A stretch of DNA of 64,000 bases. Source: Apoda limacodes. Its lineage: Eukaryota; Arthropoda; Insecta; Lepidoptera; Limacodidae. Below are positions 57,157-64,000 of the stretch, piece after piece (position 1 is the stretch's first letter; the number at the start of each line of letters is the position of its first letter). Both the position numbers and the translations under genes were made by a program. Location: contig OX291549.1 of assembly GCA_946406115.1 (NCBI GenBank), positions 24,823,901 to 24,887,900 of the forward strand, read 5' to 3'. Below the pieces are notes generated by a model. That model saw only the letters and a program-made list of their open reading frames with translations, searched no databases and was not told the origin of the DNA.

Positions 57157-57984
57157 ATTTGTTTTATAGTGTTAGAAGCTACGAGTCACAAGATTGTTGT
57201 ATGAAGTGGCCAGGATGTGACATTACTAGAAAAAATTGAGTTGTTTAATAAAAACAAAACTAAACAATTATATTAAGTCTTTCAATAAAATCTGTACCGT
57301 GAAATGCGTCAGTGTCATTTTGTCGTCAATTATTTATTACTCAATCCAAATTATCTAATAGTCTAGGTTTAGACAAGACCGATTTCATTTATTTGCCGCA
57401 ACAGTTAATTACTCAACAGGTAGAATTAACTGACACCGAAGTCACTGCAACTACCTACGTAATGAATTGCAGTTTGATTTTAATTTATCAATAGTGGCGT
57501 TTTGTTGACCGACATGATCATTATGCGCTTAATGTCAATCATCCAACCAAAGGGAATGAGCCAAGATTTGTACGGTGTGTCATACAAAATTTTTCTTTTT
57601 AACTTGGCTGTATTATGATTTCATCAGCATGCTGTAGTCAAAGGGTGCTAAAGTATATGTTTTTCACAGGGGCCAAATGGATGTTGACGACCCTAAGCAG
57701 ACCGCAAAGAAAAAAATATTATTATACTGAAATCCTAGTGAGAATTTTTAACTATTACTGTTTCGATTGACTTCATGTTTGAAACTAAATAGTGGACCTA
57801 TTTTGAGTCTTGAACGACTATAATACAATAAGCTATTTTCTAAAATTGAAGTGGCCGCAGCCAAATACAAAACGGGCCCGCTAGTTTGAGATACCTGCCA
57901 TAGATTAATATCGTTTATCCTTCATACATTTTTAACACAAAACAAAGTAAGAACTTAATTCTTTTAACACTTTTTTAGACTTGA
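57157..57984. other. Gene-free stretch
   Basis: AT-rich; the 60-residue frame at 57312-57494 is unsupported. Confidence 0.4.
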
Positions 57985-58215
57985 AATACGCCACGAGCTA
58001 CGTGGCTCAGTGTGTAATGTCCCGACTGCTGAACCGAGGGGCGTGGGTTCGATTCCCGCACAAGGCAAACGCATATACATATATGTATTCGTATCCGTTC
58101 TCTGGTATTCATAGTACAAGTTTATTGCCCAGTGTGGGACCTGACGGCCATGTGTGTAAAGTCCAGAAATATTTATTTATATATTTGTCTTTAAATTACC
58201 AAGAATAAAATTTAA
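57985..58215 (+). mobile_element. SINE family S, full copy
   Basis: The tRNA-like head has an A box (TACGTGGCTCAGTGTGTAAT) and a B box (GTGGGTTCGATTCCCGC). The body has TATTCGTATCCGTTCTCTGG, TCATAGTACAAGTTTATTGC and AGTGTGGGACCTGACGGCC, then TGTGTAAAGTCCAGAAATA and an A/T-rich tail. Pol III-type promoter boxes are present. It is not a functional tRNA. Confidence 0.85.
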
Positions 58216-58647
58216 AAAAAAAACAAGTAAACGTACAACGGTATTTGCAGTGATATTTTTTGTTGCGTTACATTGCAACAAATGACCGAAGAATTAAAAT
58301 GAAATGGTTAAATAAATAAACTCCTAAAGTCAACACTAATAAAGTAGCGAACAAAAGTGGGCATTGGTAATTAAATAAGACTATTAATTTTAATGCAAGA
58401 TTATTAATTATTAAGATTATTAACTGTATTCAACTAAGATCACTATATTTATTACTAGAAATAGCGAGGTGCGGTATAGCAGGCTGCAGGCTTTCTTACA
58501 TAAGCACTGACGTTAAGAGCAGCCGAGGTCACGCCACAGCACACCGGGGTTAGTTAGGTAATTGGATTATCTAGTGGTCTATTGTTAGCACTAGAATACA
58601 TTTTTAGTGTTCATTGTATATCTGTTGAAATCAGTTAAGAATATGTA
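58216..58647. other. Gene-free stretch
   Basis: AT-rich with a GC-richer patch at 58465-58555; nothing recognised. Confidence 0.4.
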
Positions 58648-59006
58648 TCTTACCTTTCAGCAATTCTTCTATATATGTATATATATTAATATATAATCTT
58701 AATCTCGGAAACGGCGCGAACGATTTTCATGAAATTTTGTCTGCCGGGGGTTTCGGGGGCGATGAACCGATTAAGCTAGGTTTCATTTTTAGAAAACGTG
58801 GTTTTATCCGTGTTTTCAGGCAATGATAAACTGAAAAATATGACTCTTTCTGACATCTATTGGCGAGTAGAAATACTATTATTATTTTTACCGACTTTGT
58901 ACACTAAAGCTACTCGACAATCTATGGCGTTGTTAAGCAACACTATAGCTACTTGGTAATAGATGGCCTTTTTAAAAGAGACGAGCAAAGCTCGGTCCCC
59001 AGGTTC
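58648..59006 (+). mobile_element. Family H Helitron-like element, full copy
   Basis: Begins A|TCTTACCTTTCAGCAATTC and ends AGGTTC|T, with the hairpin CGAGC-AAA-GCTCG (58982-58994) about 11 bases before the end. The interior matches 40282-40625 (CTCGGAAACGGCGCGAACGA, GGGTTTCGGGGGCGATGAAC, GACATCTATTGGCGAGTAG). Confidence 0.8.
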
Positions 59007-59483
59007 TATATATTATATAAACATACGTAGGCAGGCAGTCTTTTAAAATTAAGTACCTCATTAACCTACCTATACTCATTTTAACTCCTTGGAAGAAGTT
59101 AATGTTACTACAATATTCTTTGAAGTAAATTTTAACAAGAATATAATTATTATTATTTTATACAAACAATCTTCCATCAGACTGGTTATTGTGTAAGACC
59201 AGAGCACTTGTCAAGATCATGACAAATAAAACAAATCCCAAACTCGATGGGATAGCGTCTTTTCGTTACAGAGGTCCTAATATCCACTATTGTCCACTTT
59301 TCGGCTTCATCATTACACCAGCTTTATGACATCATTTACTTGATTGAAATCGCTTCGTAGCGATAAGACCGCCTACATTGTATTCCACCAATCAATTGTA
59401 TGTGCTACTTTTAATTTTTTTTAGTGCAATAAAGAATTAATCACATTACATTATTACATAGAGCCTTAAAAAGGCAAAAAAGC
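59007..59483. other. Gene-free stretch
   Basis: AT-rich, nothing recognised. Confidence 0.4.
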
Positions 59484-59763
59484 GGCCAAGTGCGAGTCGG
59501 ATTCGCGCACTAAGGGTTCCGTACCATTTTCTATAAAAACGGTAAAAAAACGCACGTTTGTTGTATGGAACCCCTATTAAACATTTATTTAATTCTATTT
59601 TTTAGTATTTTTTATCATAGCGTTAGAAATACATTTTCTGTAAAATTTTCAACTGTCTCACTATCACGGTTCATGTTGACTGTTGACGGACGGACAGCGG
59701 AGTCTTAGTAATAGGGTCCCGTTTTTTTGCCCACATTATATTTTGGGCACGGAACCCTAATAA
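59484..59763 (-). repeat. Family B dispersed repeat, minus orientation
   Basis: AGCGGCCAAGTGCGAGTCGG, TAAGGGTTCCGTACC at one end and TTTTGGGCACGGAACCCTAA at the other, with GACGGACGGACAGCGGAGTC inside. Confidence 0.85.
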
Positions 59764-60654
59764 GGTAATTCCTGAATATCCGAGTTTAAGGTTGTTTGTG
59801 ACAATAAGAAAGTGTTTTATTCTTACCAACATTTTTCAGACAATTGAGTGTTCTACCGGGGCGAGTTTCTGCAAATGCTAGTAGGAAGGTTTCATACGTG
59901 TAAAAAACGTTTATAAAAAAATACAAACACGTGCCTATGCATAATTTCGCTGGTACACCATGAATACAAACGCAATTAGATATAACAAATACATAAAATA
60001 CACAAAATTGACCTTCATGGTTTATGTAATGACAATAAAAAAAAATTGACAACAATAGGTAATCCATACCCGTGTAGTGTGTGTGATCGTTCCGGCACCG
60101 TGCCCGCTGTGTGGATCTCATTTCAGGGCCAATGGCTCCCCCAGGTCAACGCTAGTCTGGGGCAGCAGAATCAGTTACACGGATGTAACTGACTGATCTT
60201 ACTCTTGGGTCAGATCGGAGACGTTATGAAGGTTCACTTTCAAAAACATAGGTAGTAAGTAAAGTAGCTTTTTTGATTATTATTTCGATTTATTTGCGGT
60301 TGATAAATATTATTAAGAGGGGGCATAAAATCAGACGAATTTTGCGTATAACGTGGAATATTATCGTAGTATGAGCGAAAAACATTTAATATTAATAACT
60401 CGAATAGTATTATTTCTATTAAAAAATTGCTAATAACAGCCATGAAAATTCAATTTCACCAAAGGCAATTTAATGCCCCATCTTAAGTCCTGCCAAACCG
60501 CCGCGTTTGTTTTACTTGCTGTTTTAACTTGTATCAGTGCTTTCATTACTCGCTTAATAGAAAGCTATATGGCGTTGTACTGGTAATTTCATATGGCTAT
60601 GGCTTCGACCCGTCTCACACGATTTTTATTATTTGTTGTTTGTATGTATTACTG
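59764..60654. other. Gene-free stretch
   Basis: Several short minus-strand frames (up to 111 residues, 59786-60121) without domains or splice support. AT-rich. Confidence 0.35.
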
Positions 60655-60925
60655 TTTTCACGATACAGCAAAAACAACGAAAATGTGTTTCTTGTATGGG
60701 AACCCCCCTTAAATTTTAACTTTTTTAACTTATAATTATTTGTTAGATAATCCCCCATAATACCACATATTTTGTGAAAAAATCAGGCTAGGTAGACCTA
60801 TTTCGGTCTAAAATAGAGAGCCTTTTAATGGTCGGATAGACAGACAGACATCGTAGGCTTAGTAATAGAGCTCTGTTGGCACCCTTTGGATACGGATCCC
60901 TAAAAAAGTTTGGTAACGAAACCCT
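60655..60925 (-). repeat. Family B dispersed repeat, shortened
   Basis: TTTCTTGTATGGGAACCCCC, TATTTCGGTCTAAAATAGAG, GGTCGGATAGACAGACAGAC and TTTGGATACGGATCCCTAAA. Confidence 0.7.
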
Positions 60926-62215
60926 AAAAACGTGCGTGCCGAGGGCCTGCCAAGTATTGCATAAAAATAAACCTGACCCTTGCTTGAGCTTTTAATACTT
61001 GAACATGCCTTCTGACCTTATTATAAAAACAATAAGGATATAGGTTATTGTTTCATTGCGATGCTATGCTCTAAGATTACCGGAAAGTATCTATTAGAGA
61101 ATCCAATACACTTGTCGATTTAGTAGAACAAGTAGTGTGGGCGAAACGGTAACGCTTGCATAGACAGTGCAACGGTAAGTCATCTGTACAGGCAACTTGT
61201 TATCGAAAACTGGGGCCCGTTCAGAAAGTACCAGGTGTAATAAAACCGACTATTCACGAACGATTATATTGAGCTATTAAAAATAAATCGAGTATCATGG
61301 TTTTGTTTCCGTGAATAGCCTGCACTAAAGACTGTTTTTCGCACTTAGTACGTATGAAAATTTTGAATGTAGCTCTGATATTCTGCCTGTGATTTGAATC
61401 ATCTTTTTAAATATCAGATTTCTTGTCGTACAAATTACAATTAGTCGACTTTCAGCTGTGTTAAGGAAAGACTACTAATCAGAAAACTAAAGATAACATA
61501 CAAATTAACACATGCATGTATGTAATCTACAGTAATAATGAAAAGGAAACTACGAACTTAAGACTGCGAAATTGAATAAAATGTATGAAAATGCGATGTC
61601 GATCCGGACGCGATGGTATCACAAAATATAAACTAACTATGGATGCCAGAATGCTGCATTACTAGCGCGTAGCGACTAGCATGCACCTCTTGAAATCTCG
61701 ACGACCGTGAAATAAGGATCTAGCATGCGTTTATCCGGATTGCCGTAACTGCAATTTTTAATCGCAAAAGCGTACATTAAGAAATGAATTGTCGACAAAA
61801 GTCTCGGTGGGAAAAAGTAAGTGAATATACCAATAATAAAGTGGATAATTGTTTAATTTTTTATTATTGAAATGTTCCGAGTTAGTTTCTATTATACACT
61901 TTTTTTTACATAATTTACATGCACATCATTAGTATTTTATTATAAATTAGTTGTCTGCTCTATATTGCGCTCTTAAAAAGTTAACTTCTGACATTTCTGA
62001 TTGGATCTATAAAGTTAACGTTATATCGTTGTCACGCACGACTTATTCGTTAAACCTAACTGTTCTATTAACATAGATGTTCAACATTTATTACATAAGC
62101 TAATTACCTATGTTTTGTAATGTTTTTTTTTTCACTTGCACTTCTAGGTTGCATTACAATATAGCTATTCATTTACGGACACGTGAAAAGCCATTAAGCT
62201 GCATTCGACCAACTT
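60926..62215. other. Gene-free stretch
   Basis: Apparently unique. A donor-like AAAAA|GTAAGTGAA occurs near 61815 after a patch of mixed composition (61600-61815), without a readable exon. Confidence 0.4.
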
Positions 62216-62530
62216 ATATTCATACAAACTGCTTTACACTGAATAGCTTTAACTATTAACATTTCGCTACTCAAAACGTGGTATTATAATAAAGCGCTTT
62301 TTTACATGTATAGTCGCAATACGCATATTCATCCATAAATGTTTTTTTTTTTTAATGAAATTATTAAATAACTAATGTTTTATTAAATTAAATGTATAAA
62401 ATAAATAAATACTCTGCTATTAAATATTCACTGGCATTTATGAATGAATATGATTTTGCGACATTTATAAATAATAGCAATGTATGATAATAAAAAATTT
62501 AAGCACATCATTAAGTGCACCGAAGGTTGT
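62216..62530 (+). repeat. Family E AT-rich repeat, copy 2
   Basis: Partner of 47560-47876. The core has facing motifs: CGCATATTCATCCATAAATG and CATTTATGAATGAATATG...TTTTGCG, so the centre is an imperfect palindrome. Ends TTAAGTGCACCGAAGG. Confidence 0.65.
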
Positions 62531-62871
62531 ATGGAAAAATCAGATTCGGTGTCACCTTAACATAACGTAAATTCAATGCATGCATGACTTTATATTTACT
62601 TGGTACCATACTTTTCGTACTAAGGTCGGTATTCTCAACAGTAAGCACCAGGTGTGTGCCAACTATGGCAGTGAGACCAGGTTTAGAAAACCATATGGCC
62701 AGTGCAGACTTTGTTCAAGGTCGATTATTACTCTCGGACACTTGATAAGATCAAAGGAATATCACTTTCAAGTGGTTCTTGTACATGTTATGTATGGCTC
62801 TTGTGATGTCATCTACTTGACTGAACATGATGAGTTAATGGCAGCGTTAACTGTAAAGCTACTGTTAGATT
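62531..62871. other. Stretch with an unsupported 101-residue frame
   Basis: The frame 62580-62885 (plus) has cysteines but no spacing that fits a known finger, and runs into the tandem repeat that follows. Not called as a gene. Confidence 0.35.
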
Positions 62872-63290
62872 TTTGTTTTGTTTAGTTTAAGATAGTTTAG
62901 TTTTTTAATAACAGTTTAAAGACATAAATCCTCCCATGCAAAAGTAACAACTACTAAAACAACATACTCATTTACTTCATTGCGGTCACCGGATACGCTA
63001 CGATTTAGTAAACGCACCTTGCTATTTAAAATGGAGTTTAATTGGCAGACTTCTACAAAACGTATCGGTTAAATTTTTTTCGTTTTGTTTTAATTTTGTT
63101 TAGTTTAAGATAGTTTGGTATTTCAATAACCGTTTAAAGACTGATATTCTACTTAGCAAAAGTTAAAAACAGCTTAAACTACATACTTATTTACGTCTTG
63201 TGGTCACCAGGCAGGGGCTGCAACTTAATAAAAACTCTGATATTTTACGCACCTTGCTTTGTGAGTAGGAGTTTAATGGGCAGACTCCTA
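62872..63290 (+). repeat. 218-bp tandem duplication, diverged
   Basis: TTTAGTTTAAGATAGTTT occurs at 62881 and 63099. Both units continue with AATAAC.GTTTAAAGAC, a GTGGTCACC/GCGGTCACC phrase, CGCACCTTGCT and GGAGTTTAAT.GGCAGACT. They are roughly 70-80% alike by eye. Confidence 0.8.
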
Positions 63291-64000
63291 AAAATACATA
63301 GATTTTTTTTTTTTCTTCTTGGACCTCATAGTACATTTAAGTAAATAAGTGTAAACTTCCTAATCTCATTTGGTTTGACAACTATTACTCTTTGACATAC
63401 TTAAATGACGGCTAAGCAGTGACTATAGTTTAACCATAAAAAGCAAAAAGAAAAACGACTATAACAAAAAGAAGAAAGAGGTTTTATTGCTTTTTCGCTC
63501 GGATGCCAAACATTAGCAGTTAAGTTAAAGACAAACGTGTTAAGTAGTAGCTGTCAGTAAATACAGTTCTTATTATTTACTCTTTAGTAAACATAAGGGC
63601 CTGCGCAGACGAGGGACTTTTGGCCGCGGATAAAAAATACAGTATTCGATCGATATCTTTATACGTTCTATTTAAAATGTGATAAGCCAGTCGAATCATT
63701 TTTGGTATGTGCATAAATAATAAGTAAGTAGGTACAGTCATACAGTAGGTACTTATGTATGCAAATTGCTGTTGTAAACAAGGTTGTTTTTAGATAATAT
63801 GCTAATGCTAATGTTTGGTTAGTGTTGAAAAGTAATTGGTTTATGATTAGTGTTAAATTAAATCGATCTTTGTTGCCTCAAAACAATTAAGGTATGAAAA
63901 CTCACTGATCCTTTGAGTAAACATTTTAAAGGAGGTACCTATTTTACTAGGTATGTGAAAGTGCCTTAGCGATCAAGCTTGGCTCGGCATCTTTCTTGTT
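63291..64000. other. Gene-free stretch to the window end
   Basis: AT-rich; no gene or repeat recognised. Confidence 0.4.

Noticed and set aside
57998..58070. A tRNA gene
   Set aside because: A and B boxes are present but there is no foldable cloverleaf, and the sequence runs on into a SINE body shared by other copies.
62580..62885. 101-residue cysteine-containing frame as a zinc-finger gene
   Set aside because: Cysteine and histidine spacing fits no finger type, and the frame runs into a tandem repeat.

Overview
This window reads as nuclear DNA of a moth or butterfly (Lepidoptera). It is AT-rich and almost gene-free. It carries an interstitial array of the insect telomere repeat (TTAGG)n and is packed with dispersed repeats of the kind seen throughout lepidopteran genomes: tRNA-like SINEs, decayed non-LTR retrotransposons, small inverted-repeat DNA elements, Helitron-like elements and several tandem arrays. 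Nothing looks bacterial, and no intact tRNA, rRNA or CRISPR locus is visible.

Genes. Only one locus has real coding character: a minus-strand pair at about 25.3 to 20.0 kb. The upstream gene (gene A, six recognisable exons, 25299 to 22486) encodes a protein starting with a SAM-like domain and ending in a domain that resembles the multi-copy 'SAMD3-like' animal proteins. The downstream gene (gene B, 22375 to 21403) has two C2H2 zinc fingers at its N terminus. Gene A's stop and gene B's ATG are 110 bases apart. Both show reading-frame problems: a one-base shift in an A run in gene B, and two phase conflicts between exons in gene A. The pair may be decaying, mis-assembled, or not fully resolved by eye. 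A lone plus-strand exon-like segment at 43880-43959 is the only other candidate host coding sequence.

Layout. 1-5 kb: dispersed repeats and the telomere-like array. 5.3-12 kb: several non-autonomous DNA elements (5598-5932, 6582-7650, a TTAA-flanked element at 8420-8806, 11273-11710) and a jockey-like LINE remnant (9908-10975). 12-20 kb: dispersed repeats, a nested Helitron-like copy, a 149-bp tandem array and a long foldback (19269-19715). 20-25.3 kb: the gene pair, with a SINE in an intron of gene A. 28-30.2 kb: an RTE-like LINE remnant and an 87-bp tandem array. 32-38 kb: dispersed repeats. 40-40.7 kb: a Helitron-like element inserted in one half of a tandem duplication, which gives its exact ends. 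41-48 kb: more dispersed repeats, a LINE 3' end and an inverted-repeat element. 49.9-64 kb: a minus-strand LINE fragment with a YADD box, minisatellites, a 19-bp-flanked truncated LINE tail, a mariner-like MITE, a SINE, a second well-ended Helitron-like copy and a 218-bp duplication.

Family labels used below are local to this report: A (LINE/SINE-tail-like, polyA end), B (GGGTTCCGTACC repeat), C (CGGCAGAAGTGAAAAC inverted-repeat element), D (GGGCAAAAGCTAG tail repeat), E (AT-rich palindromic-core repeat), F (CCCGGCGAACGTTGTTCCGC repeat), H (Helitron-like), S (tRNA-like SINE).
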